Shown piece by piece: positions 38,593-45,976 of a stretch of 45,976 nucleotides of DNA (within the stretch, counting starts at the first letter, position 1; every line of letters begins with the position of its first letter). Source of the stretch: Anaeroplasmataceae bacterium (lineage in GTDB: Bacteria > Bacillota_I > Bacilli_A > Acholeplasmatales > Anaeroplasmataceae). Both the position numbers and the translations under genes were made by a program. Location of the stretch: the NCBI GenBank assembly GCA_029067355.1, contig JAIEEQ010000079.1, forward strand, positions 1 through 45,976, in the 5' to 3' direction. Under the pieces are notes generated by a model, which saw nothing but the letters and a program-made list of their open reading frames with translations, did not search any database and had not been told where the DNA came from.

Positions 38593-39885
38593 TTAGACAC
38601 TCTCCTTGACCAGCTTAACAAGCTCTTCAATATACTTTTCAACAATTTGTTCATCTAAAGCCATTACTGTAATACGAATAAGCTCCTCTGTGCCAGAAGG
38701 ACGAACAATAATCTTGCAATCCCCATGTAAGGAATTCTTCATCTCCTCAATTCTCTTGAATAAGGTCGGATGCTGAAGCACTTTATTTTTATCCTTAACC
38801 TTAATATTAATCATTACATCCTTATATAAGACAAGGTCTTCAAACCAATCTTCTATTCTGGTGTTTGTTTTTGAAAGAATTTGACAAAGATATAAAGCAT
38901 TTAAAACACCATCTCCTGTATGAAGTAAATCTGGAAGAATAATATGTCCACTATTTTCTCCACCCAAAGAAAGATTTCTCTTTTGGAGCTCAGAAATGAT
39001 ATATTTATCTCCAACCTCCGTTTCAATGACCTTTATACCTCGCCTATTTAAGTCTTTTATCAATCCCAAATTACTCATTTTTGAAAGAACAATTGTATCT
39101 TCTTTTAGCAAATGCTCAGATTTTAAATAGCGGGCAAAAAGATAAATCATTTTATCTCCGTCTATTGTATTTCCTTTGCAATCAACACATAATACACGAT
39201 CTCCATCTCCGTCAAAAGCAAAACCAATATCACAGCCTTCTTGAACAACTGCCTGTTTTAATGAATCCAAATGAGTTGATCCACATTCTCGGTTAATGTT
39301 ATAACCATCTGGACTATGATGAAGAACAACCAATCTCTTGGAAACCTTTGAAAAAACTGCTGGAGCCGTTTTATAGGTTGCACCATTTGCACAATCAATT
39401 GCAATTTTCAAATTCGTTTTAGCAACATATTGATTCAAAAGACTAAAATATTGTGATAAAGACTCAAAGGAAAAACGAAAGCTTCCAATTTCTTTATTAA
39501 AGGACTCTACATGATCAATGTAATTTTCAATCCTTTTTTCCTCTGCTTCTGTTAGTTTGAATCCCAAATTAGAAATTTTGATTCCATTATCTTGATACGG
39601 ATTATGGGAAGCTGTAATCATAACTCCAGTTACTTTATTAACATAAGAATAATAAAGTAGTGCAGGAGTAGGTACAATCCCTATATGCTTAACCTTAAGT
39701 CCCCTTGACAAGCATCCAGAGGCCAACGCTAAGGATAGCATATCCTTTGAAATTCTTGTGTCCGTAGCAATAACAACTGTTTTACTAGGCAAAAGAGATA
39801 ATGCCATACCAACACGAGTTACTAAATCTAATGTTAACTTTTCATTTGGAATTCCACGAATTCCATCAGTACCAAAATATTTCAT
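38593..39885 (-). CDS. glmM: Phosphoglucosamine mutase
   Basis: 430 aa from ATG 39883-39885 (AGAGGG upstream). Starts MKYFGTDGIRG, the family N-terminus; active serine in TASHNPYQDNG; metal site FAFDGDGDRV; sugar loop GGENSGH; phosphate loop RPSGTEELIR. Converts GlcN-6-P to GlcN-1-P between GlmS and GlmU. First of the glm genes in transcription order, just after a lipoprotein gene. Confidence 0.95.
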   Translation of the reverse strand: MKYFGTDGIRGIPNEKLTLDLVTRVGMALSLLPSKTVVIATDTRISKDMLSLALASGCLSRGLKVKHIGIVPTPALLYYSYVNKVTGVMITASHNPYQDNGIKISNLGFKLTEAEEKRIENYIDHVESFNKEIGSFRFSFESLSQYFSLLNQYVAKTNLKIAIDCANGATYKTAPAVFSKVSKRLVVLHHSPDGYNINRECGSTHLDSLKQAVVQEGCDIGFAFDGDGDRVLCVDCKGNTIDGDKMIYLFARYLKSEHLLKEDTIVLSKMSNLGLIKDLNRRGIKVIETEVGDKYIISELQKRNLSLGGENSGHIILPDLLHTGDGVLNALYLCQILSKTNTRIEDWFEDLVLYKDVMINIKVKDKNKVLQHPTLFKRIEEMKNSLHGDCKIIVRPSGTEELIRITVMALDEQIVEKYIEELVKLVKESV

Positions 39886-39907
39886 CTTTAAATCCCTCTC
39901 TCCCACT

Positions 39908-40837
39908 TTAAACTTTCATTGTTACAATTTGAGCAATACTGCCTGGTCGTGCCAATCCAAATAACAAATAAAACTCATCATCTTTTCTATAAGAAAATAA
40001 ACCTTCAGCCTCAAAGATACCAGGAATAATAATTTTGTCAACTTCTTCCCTCTCTTTTAAATCAATAATCTGAATTTCGACTCCTTTATATTTACTAGCT
40101 CGTTCTGTCTGAATATTACAAGCAATGAAAAGCTGATTTCCTATCAGTGTTGCTCCCTGCACAAAAACTGCATCCCATTGCTTTTCAAATATTTTTTCTG
40201 CCTGCATTGACTCTAAATTATAAAGATAAACACAAAGCTTATCTGTCGATTCATGTTTTACATTAAAAGTTTCTTTTGGGGGTATATCTGGAAGATAATC
40301 CTGTGTAACTAAGATGAGTTCATTCTCAGAATAGGAACAAACACCCATTAAGCAACGAATTGAAATTCCTTGTGCTGGTTCTATTCCTTTAATCTCCAAT
40401 CTTTCAATTTTGTCCTCTTCCATAGTCCATTTATACAATTTCTGGGTTTCTCCTAAATAACTGGTAATTTTAGATCCCACAATATACATTGTATCTCCAA
40501 TAAAACAAAAATCATTATCATGACCTGTTTCCTTTGGCTTTGTCATTTCTGCTATGTATTTCTGTGTATTAAAATTATAAACCAAAACTCGATTAGAACC
40601 ATCTAGCTTAAATAAATATTCTTGGCTCTTATCCAACCCAACAGATTGTATCCTCCATTCATTTTGTTCTTTTCCAATATCCTTAAATAGTCTAATTTCA
40701 TATTCCATTTCTGCCCTTTGACTATGTCCTTTATAAATCAGCAGAGGTTCCTTGTCATTATTTCCTGAACAGGAAACAAAAAAGATGGAGCACAAAAATA
40801 AAATCACCATTATTGCTGCTTTTGATATATTTCTCAT
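39908..40837 (-). CDS. Lipoprotein, possible beta-propeller
   Basis: 309 aa. Signal peptide and lipobox FVSC; the rest is rich in beta strands with repeated blocks (KLYKWTMEEDKIERLEI, KLCVYLYNLESMQAEKIFE, GVEIQIIDLKEREEVDKIII), suggesting a beta-propeller. No family recognised. It lies between the glycerophosphotransferase and glmM, so a role in envelope polymer export or sensing is possible but unproven. Confidence 0.6.
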   Translation of the reverse strand: MRNISKAAIMVILFLCSIFFVSCSGNNDKEPLLIYKGHSQRAEMEYEIRLFKDIGKEQNEWRIQSVGLDKSQEYLFKLDGSNRVLVYNFNTQKYIAEMTKPKETGHDNDFCFIGDTMYIVGSKITSYLGETQKLYKWTMEEDKIERLEIKGIEPAQGISIRCLMGVCSYSENELILVTQDYLPDIPPKETFNVKHESTDKLCVYLYNLESMQAEKIFEKQWDAVFVQGATLIGNQLFIACNIQTERASKYKGVEIQIIDLKEREEVDKIIIPGIFEAEGLFSYRKDDEFYLLFGLARPGSIAQIVTMKV

Positions 40838-40851
40838 AGTTCCTGCAATTC

Positions 40852-42015
40852 CTATCTTTTATTTTTTATCATCATATCTATATACTGCACAACCTCTTTA
40901 GAAGCTGATCCAAGAGGATAATAGTTTAATAGATTCATAAAAGACTGAACATTTTGATTATAATATGATTCATCAAAGGTTAAAATATTATGGATAAGCT
41001 CTTCTTCTGTTTTGGCAATTGGAAAAGGTAACTCTGTGATTGAAAAGTACATTTCTCTTTCCGTTTGAAGATATTGCTGTAAGTCCTTTGTAAAAAGAAA
41101 AACCTTCTTTTGGATTGCCGAAAACTCAAACATTGTAGAGGAATAATCTGTGATTAAAATATCAGATGCCAAGAGTAGCTCCTGCATATCTGGATAAGAG
41201 CTTGCATTAATTACTCTTTCACTTTCTTTAATATGCTGATATAGCATAGTATCATTTGGATGCAAACGAATTAATAAAACAAATTCATCTTTAAAGCTGT
41301 TCTCAAAGGCTGAAATAGCTTCTTCATAATCAAATGTAAAAACATCCATATTTCTAGTTTGTCTAAAGGTAGGAGCATATAATATAATTTTTTTAGATTG
41401 GGATAAACCAAAAAAGTCCTTAACCTTCAATTGAAAGTCCTGAGGATTTCTAGCTAGCATATCCTCTCTGGGAACTCCCTTTTCTAAAACCTCTCCACTA
41501 TACCAGAAATCATTTAAATAAAGCTGTGTACACCATTTGGAATTTGAAAGCATCAAATCTGTAATTTTGCCATCTTTTTTTGCTTTCTTAATGTAATTTC
41601 TATCTAATAATTCTTCAGCTGATTTTTCTATTTTTTTAAGTGGAATACTACCATGCCAAGTTTGGATATAAAATTGCTTTTTCTTTTTCCTGACTCTTAA
41701 TCCGTTGCGGATATTATCAATCCAAACTTTTGCCGTAGCTAATTCATAATATGCTCGAATAGACCCATATTTCACCTTATGAATCCCATTTGGAAGCACA
41801 GACTCCATATCCTTTACTAACCAAACAAGATGATAAGGCTTATTTTGCTTAAGCATCTCCTCAGCAATATATTTAGGATTGTCCCCATAGCCCTTTCCTC
41901 CAAAATTTTGAAAAACTATTTTTTTCTTATGAATTGGGAAGAAAGAGAAACAAAAGCCAATCATACCATAAAATATTTTGTAAATCAGATGATAGATGAA
42001 CTTCAATATCTTCAT
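40852..42015 (-). CDS. CDP-glycerol glycerophosphotransferase-like (TagB/TagF family)
   Basis: 387 aa. N-terminal amphipathic/hydrophobic segment for membrane association; IQTWHGSIPLKKI holds the conserved WHG of the family; LYAPTFR, LIRLHPND and DILITDYSSTMFEF are the remaining donor-site motifs of the Glyphos_transf fold. Adds glycerol phosphate (or ribitol phosphate) from a CDP donor to a lipid-linked sugar or polymer. Pairs well with the CDP-glycerol-type genes at 32920-35471. Single-domain length, so it may be a primase-like or single-addition enzyme. Confidence 0.85.
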   Translation of the reverse strand: MKILKFIYHLIYKIFYGMIGFCFSFFPIHKKKIVFQNFGGKGYGDNPKYIAEEMLKQNKPYHLVWLVKDMESVLPNGIHKVKYGSIRAYYELATAKVWIDNIRNGLRVRKKKKQFYIQTWHGSIPLKKIEKSAEELLDRNYIKKAKKDGKITDLMLSNSKWCTQLYLNDFWYSGEVLEKGVPREDMLARNPQDFQLKVKDFFGLSQSKKIILYAPTFRQTRNMDVFTFDYEEAISAFENSFKDEFVLLIRLHPNDTMLYQHIKESERVINASSYPDMQELLLASDILITDYSSTMFEFSAIQKKVFLFTKDLQQYLQTEREMYFSITELPFPIAKTEEELIHNILTFDESYYNQNVQSFMNLLNYYPLGSASKEVVQYIDMMIKNKR

Positions 42016-42026
42016 AATTTAATCTC

Positions 42027-42260
42027 CTAGGCCAACTTATCTTGAATTAGCATTTGATAAAATGATTTTACATACATTTCACAATTTTGTTTGTAAAAAT
42101 CCATAATTCCCTCTTGAGCAAGAGAATCCTTTTTCATCTTCTGCTTACATTTATAGACTGTGTTTTGGTTAAATAAATTAAAACGATATTCAATTGAAGC
42201 CAATTTAAGAAAGGAAGGCTTATTAAGAATTCTTCTTATCTTTTTTTTAATTAACTTCAT
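42027..42260 (-). CDS. Small basic protein (77 aa)
   Basis: ATG after AGGAGG, overlapping the flippase end by 14 bases and ending 11 bases before the glycerophosphotransferase. Basic, helical, no membrane segment, no family recognised. A conserved operon position would be needed to judge whether it is real; the strong ribosome binding site supports it. Confidence 0.5.
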   Translation of the reverse strand: MKLIKKKIRRILNKPSFLKLASIEYRFNLFNQNTVYKCKQKMKKDSLAQEGIMDFYKQNCEMYVKSFYQMLIQDKLA

Positions 42261-43812
42261 TACGTTTTTTCCTCCTAAGCTTTGAACATACCATATTCAA
42301 ATAATACTTATAGTTTGGATCAATCAAGGAAATAGAACCTATACAAACTGTTGCAATTCCCCCAGTGGAAATTAATTTTAAAACAAAGCCCCCCCAGCCC
42401 TCAATCTTAATAAATGAATTTACATAATATACAAGGCTGGCAACCAATACAATTGTAATTAATTCTAAAATATATTTTAGGTAAAACTTTAACGGAGAAA
42501 CCTTAAGAACCCTTTTATGAACAATATAAGGCTCAAACCAAAGAATTGTAAGAATAAAGCTTACCGTTGTAGCAATAAATATACCAATCAAGCCAAGCTT
42601 CCACCCCAATAATATGGAGAGAATGATATTGATGATTCCCTGAATTAAAGGGCGAAATTTACCATACTTATATAAGCCATAGGCATCTCTAAATATTACA
42701 GCAGAAAACACAAGACCTGGTAACAAATAATTTAAAGTAATCACAATTACTATTGGAAATTCCAGCAAATAAGAATCCTCTTTTAACCAAATGGTAATAA
42801 ATGGATTCAATAAATCTACTAAGCAAATAGCTGTAATACCAAATAAAACAAATACTAAATAGTTTATTTTATTATAAATATCCTGCTTCTTCTCATAATC
42901 CTCTTCATTGATATTGGCAACACTTGGAGTTAATGCAAAGAATATACTTTGGACCATTGTAGTAACATATAAGATCATCATAGAATAATTAGAATAAACT
43001 CCAACAACATCCAAGCCTAGCATTTTTGAAATAATCATATTGTCTGTTGCTGCATATAGCTTACCACCAATCTGGTATAAAGCCAATGCGGCAATATCTG
43101 TAAAGATTACCTTTTTTTCTTCTTTTGTTAAAAACGAATCGTTTTTCTTGAATATCTCTGGATGCCTCTTCATTGCAATTATACTTGCAACGAACTCTAC
43201 AAAAATAGAGAAGAAAATAGAAATAGTTAAATAAATATAAAAGTTCTTTGTGGCATAAAGAATCACAATTAATACCACACTTTTCACGATTTCTATAATC
43301 AGATTGACTATTTTAATAAAATACCCCTCTTGATGGGCATTTAAAATGCAGTTTTTATAAGAAAATAAGAAATACGGCAAAACAGTGTTAAGTAAATACA
43401 GCACATAGATAACAGGTAAATTTAAAAAATCATAATCTTTATAATTGGCTATCAGTAAGGGTAATGCTGGTATTACACACAGCCCAGCGCCTAAAAGAAT
43501 GGAGCCAATAACAATATAGCATTTTTTATAAAGCTTATACAAAGCCTGTACTTTTGAAGCGTCATTTTCTCTTATGGCTTTATACATACTAAATACAATA
43601 GCTGTACCTATTCCCAATTCAGCCACAGATAAAAATTGAAGAATCTCTGAAAATAAACTTGATGCTCCCAAATACGTTTTTCCAAGCGTTTGTATAAATA
43701 CAGTTTTTAAAACAAAGCCTAAAATGATTTTAAGAATACTGCTTAATAAACTAAACCCAGAATTCAACTTGGCATAATGTGTTCTGTTTTTTTTCTTTGC
43801 TGCGGTTTCCAT
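42247..43812 (-). CDS. Polysaccharide flippase (Wzx/PST family)
   Basis: 521 aa with about 14 membrane helices. It begins with a basic tail and GFSLLSSILKIILGFVLKTVFI, continues with GASSLFSEILQFLSVAELGIGTA, typical of the PST/MVF family, and ends in basic KLRRKKRNEVN. Moves lipid-linked repeat units across the membrane. ATG after AGGAGGGG, 36 bases after the glycosyltransferase. Confidence 0.85.
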   Translation of the reverse strand: METAAKKKNRTHYAKLNSGFSLLSSILKIILGFVLKTVFIQTLGKTYLGASSLFSEILQFLSVAELGIGTAIVFSMYKAIRENDASKVQALYKLYKKCYIVIGSILLGAGLCVIPALPLLIANYKDYDFLNLPVIYVLYLLNTVLPYFLFSYKNCILNAHQEGYFIKIVNLIIEIVKSVVLIVILYATKNFYIYLTISIFFSIFVEFVASIIAMKRHPEIFKKNDSFLTKEEKKVIFTDIAALALYQIGGKLYAATDNMIISKMLGLDVVGVYSNYSMMILYVTTMVQSIFFALTPSVANINEEDYEKKQDIYNKINYLVFVLFGITAICLVDLLNPFITIWLKEDSYLLEFPIVIVITLNYLLPGLVFSAVIFRDAYGLYKYGKFRPLIQGIINIILSILLGWKLGLIGIFIATTVSFILTILWFEPYIVHKRVLKVSPLKFYLKYILELITIVLVASLVYYVNSFIKIEGWGGFVLKLISTGGIATVCIGSISLIDPNYKYYLNMVCSKLRRKKRNEVN

Positions 43813-43849
43813 TCTTCCCCTCCTGTTCTTTTTAATATAGATTTTTATA

Positions 43850-44761
43850 TCAGTAAAATATTGTGAAAAATTTTAAATAAAGCTTTTTCAAAAAGGAACA
43901 ATCTAATTGAAATGCATATTTTCTTGCAATCCTTTTAAACTGCTTAGTTTCTTCTTTCCTATCTTTTTTTGGTTCAATATACTTTAGCCAATGAATACAT
44001 TGGACCAAATAGCAATAAATAGCTTTCTTCATTAATTGATCCTCATGATACCCCTTATAAAAATCAATGGAAAATCTTATCGCCTGCACACAATCTACAC
44101 GTCTTTTTACAGATGTGGTCATAATGCTATTTTCCCGAATTCTATAAATATAAAGCTGCTCTAAAATAATTGCACATTTTTTTGAATAGTAAATTGCCTT
44201 ATAGGTAGTATATTCATCCTCATGAATTTTCCCCTCTGGAAAACGAAGAGATTCAAACAACCTTTTAGAATAAAGCTTATTCCATGTTACAAAGGATAAA
44301 TTTGAAATTGTATCATCATATATATTGTTCAATAATTCTGATGCCGCACAAACAGAATACTTATCCTGTTCAACATTAATTTTCGTTTCCGTAGATTTCA
44401 CATATCTACAACAGCTCAATTCTACATCAGAATCCTCTAAAAAAGGCTGTACAAGCCTTTCTAAAAATGTAGGCTCTAGATAGTCATCAGAATCAACAAA
44501 GGATAAAAGATCATACGTGGCAACATCTATCCCTGCATTCCGAGCAGAGGAAAGTCCTCCATTCTCCTTATGAATGACCTGTACCCTTGAATCCAATTTT
44601 GCATATTCATCGCACAAAGCTCCTGATTCATCAAGAGATCCATCATCTACCAAAATAATCTCAAAGCGCTGATAAGTCTGGGATAAAATAGAATCCACAC
44701 ATTGCTTCAAATAATCTTTAACATTGTAAACTGGTACAATTACTGATATAAAGTTCTTCAT
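43850..44761 (-). CDS. Family 2 glycosyltransferase
   Basis: 303 aa. GT-A fold: ISVIVPVYNVKDYLKQCVDS, EIILVDDGSLDESG, NGGLSSARNAGID and SFVDSDDYLEP (DxD motif), then a helical C-terminus. Adds a sugar from a nucleotide donor, probably UDP-linked, to the lipid-linked unit. Co-transcribed with the polymerase-like gene (11-base gap). The specificity cannot be read. Confidence 0.9.
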   Translation of the reverse strand: MKNFISVIVPVYNVKDYLKQCVDSILSQTYQRFEIILVDDGSLDESGALCDEYAKLDSRVQVIHKENGGLSSARNAGIDVATYDLLSFVDSDDYLEPTFLERLVQPFLEDSDVELSCCRYVKSTETKINVEQDKYSVCAASELLNNIYDDTISNLSFVTWNKLYSKRLFESLRFPEGKIHEDEYTTYKAIYYSKKCAIILEQLYIYRIRENSIMTTSVKRRVDCVQAIRFSIDFYKGYHEDQLMKKAIYCYLVQCIHWLKYIEPKKDRKEETKQFKRIARKYAFQLDCSFLKKLYLKFFTIFY

Positions 44762-44772
44762 ATGCTTCTCCT

Positions 44773-45924
44773 TTACGCTGCTGCCTTCTTATAATCCTTT
44801 TTGCTATTAAAGGTTAATAGTCCTATAAGAAGATAAAAATAGATTAAGCCAATATAGAAATCAAACAAAGAACATAACAGGAAAGTACTTAAGCCAATAA
44901 TAAACATACGATATACAGATTTCTTTTCGTTCCTATTACAAACCTTAACAGAGGTTATAAAGAACTTAATAAATATAACAGAGCCAACAAGTCCTGTCAT
45001 CATCAGAAATTCTAATAAAATATTATGTGCATGAGTTGTTCCATACAAATAGTAATTATTAATTTGCTGGTCAGTTAAGCTTCCATAACCAAAAACAGGC
45101 TTTTCTAAAAAGCGGTCAAAGGCCAATGGCCAAATCTTTTCTCTTGAAGATAAGCCTTTTTTTCCAATAAGCCCTGTGATTGAATCAACTAATGATGCAT
45201 TATAGAAAAAGGTTACAAATAGAACAGCTATAACAATGAGAGTTGTACAAGTTTTCAAATTGAAAACTCTGTTCACAAAAGGATCATACAAGAATGCAGT
45301 TGCGATTAACAATACGGCATAGGCCACTAATCCCGTCACAGCAAAGGTATAAGCTAATCCAAAAAAACCAACCAATGAAATTACATAGCTTATCAATTGA
45401 ATTTTTTTTCTATATTTTAAATCATAAAGGAATAAAAGGCAGCATAACACAATCAAAATAAAGGCCGAACGATTATCTCCTCCTAAAAAGTATTTATCAT
45501 AAGAAATAATCGCAGTTGCAAAAAGAGGATGGTCAATGATAATTGTAAAAGTATGTAGACAAATATAAACCGCGGAAATATTATACAAAGTTTTAAAAAT
45601 ATACTTTTCAAATTTAGACGAACGATAATAGTCAAAAAACATAAAAAGACCAAAGACAGATAATATTTCCATCAAATAGCTCATAATATTATGGTTTAAA
45701 GCTAACCCAACACACCACGACAGTAAGAATAACCAGCATATTTTGGTTATTCGACTCACTCTTTTTCTTTGAATGATAAACATCAAAACTAAAACCAAAG
45801 TTACTAAAATTTTACCAATTTGAAAAACCTTATCTAACATTGGTATCAAAGAAACATTAAAGGGCTTTAAATATATTATAAAAAATAATACAATAAAAAT
45901 CTTATTTCCCAAATTACTTTTCAT
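44773..45924 (-). CDS. O-antigen polymerase/ligase-like membrane protein
   Basis: 383 aa with about 10-12 membrane helices and a large outside loop containing GLSSREKIWPLAFDRFLEKPVFGYG and HAHNILLEFLMMTGL, the R...GYG...H-NxxLE signature of the Wzy_C family. Polymerises or ligates repeat units. ATG after AAAGGAG. Only about 50 bases remain upstream in the window. Confidence 0.85.
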   Translation of the reverse strand: MKSNLGNKIFIVLFFIIYLKPFNVSLIPMLDKVFQIGKILVTLVLVLMFIIQRKRVSRITKICWLFLLSWCVGLALNHNIMSYLMEILSVFGLFMFFDYYRSSKFEKYIFKTLYNISAVYICLHTFTIIIDHPLFATAIISYDKYFLGGDNRSAFILIVLCCLLFLYDLKYRKKIQLISYVISLVGFFGLAYTFAVTGLVAYAVLLIATAFLYDPFVNRVFNLKTCTTLIVIAVLFVTFFYNASLVDSITGLIGKKGLSSREKIWPLAFDRFLEKPVFGYGSLTDQQINNYYLYGTTHAHNILLEFLMMTGLVGSVIFIKFFITSVKVCNRNEKKSVYRMFIIGLSTFLLCSLFDFYIGLIYFYLLIGLLTFNSKKDYKKAAA

Positions 45925-45976
45925 GTCTATCTCCTTTCTTCAAAATGATATATAAAGCTTACAAATAATTGTTTTC

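Noticed and set aside
1-45976. CRISPR array, insertion sequence or rRNA
   Set aside because: No regular spaced repeats, transposase motifs or rRNA-like sequence were seen.

Overview
The window reads as chromosome of a low-GC, Gram-positive-type bacterium. Genes have strong AAGGAGG-type ribosome binding sites, surface proteins are lipoproteins with a Cys lipobox, and there is a phosphocholine (lic) pathway and a teichoic-acid/capsule-type polysaccharide cluster. An Erysipelotrichia-like or related Firmicute fits, but the genus cannot be fixed by eye. Almost everything is on the minus strand.

Left flank (1-4868): start of a galE-like gene, a heterodimeric ABC exporter with one degenerate ATP site, a zinc-ribbon/TPR-Sel1 protein and a DUF402 protein.

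Integrated element (about 5195-20544, 15.3 kb): bounded by a 12-bp direct repeat (TTGGAGCCACAG) formed by the 3' end of a tRNA-Gly(GCC) gene. A tyrosine integrase sits at the tRNA end beside an XRE repressor. The rest runs leftward: small proteins, a ParB/XRE-like protein, a DnaQ exonuclease fused to a SWIM zinc finger, a winged-helix initiator candidate, a membrane P-loop ATPase with Zot-like (filamentous phage pI) features, two large exported proteins each with a signal peptide and a C-terminal membrane anchor (one with Ig-like repeats), and tiny membrane proteins. No relaxase, type IV secretion gene, terminase, portal or capsid gene is visible. The best inference is a cryptic filamentous-phage-like (inovirus-like) prophage of a Gram-positive host. 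It is rich in structured DNA/RNA: two tandem promoter-to-terminator small RNAs, two duplicated promoter-attenuator leaders (one ahead of a hidden 26-aa hydrophobic peptide), 19- and 21-bp inverted repeats whose loops share a motif, an origin-like patch and a 13-bp operator-like repeat at three places. The 3' end of an older, related integrase lies just outside the left end, so the site has been used more than once.

Middle (20534-27833): tRNA-Gly, rubrerythrin, two lipoproteins (an Ig/OB-fold protein and a ComEC-type metallo-beta-lactamase protein), a choloylglycine-hydrolase-family enzyme with a divergent TetR regulator, and a small XRE/48-aa gene pair resembling a toxin-antitoxin remnant.

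Right flank (27836-45976): a phosphocholine operon (HTH-LicC-LicA fusion, second LicC, BCCT transporter) with LicD next to it; a three-gene CDP-glycerol-type set (glycerol-1-phosphate dehydrogenase family, nucleotidyltransferase, HAD phosphatase); glmM-glmU-glmS for UDP-GlcNAc; and polysaccharide genes (glycerophosphotransferase, flippase, glycosyltransferase, polymerase/ligase). Together they make and decorate a cell-surface phosphopolymer.
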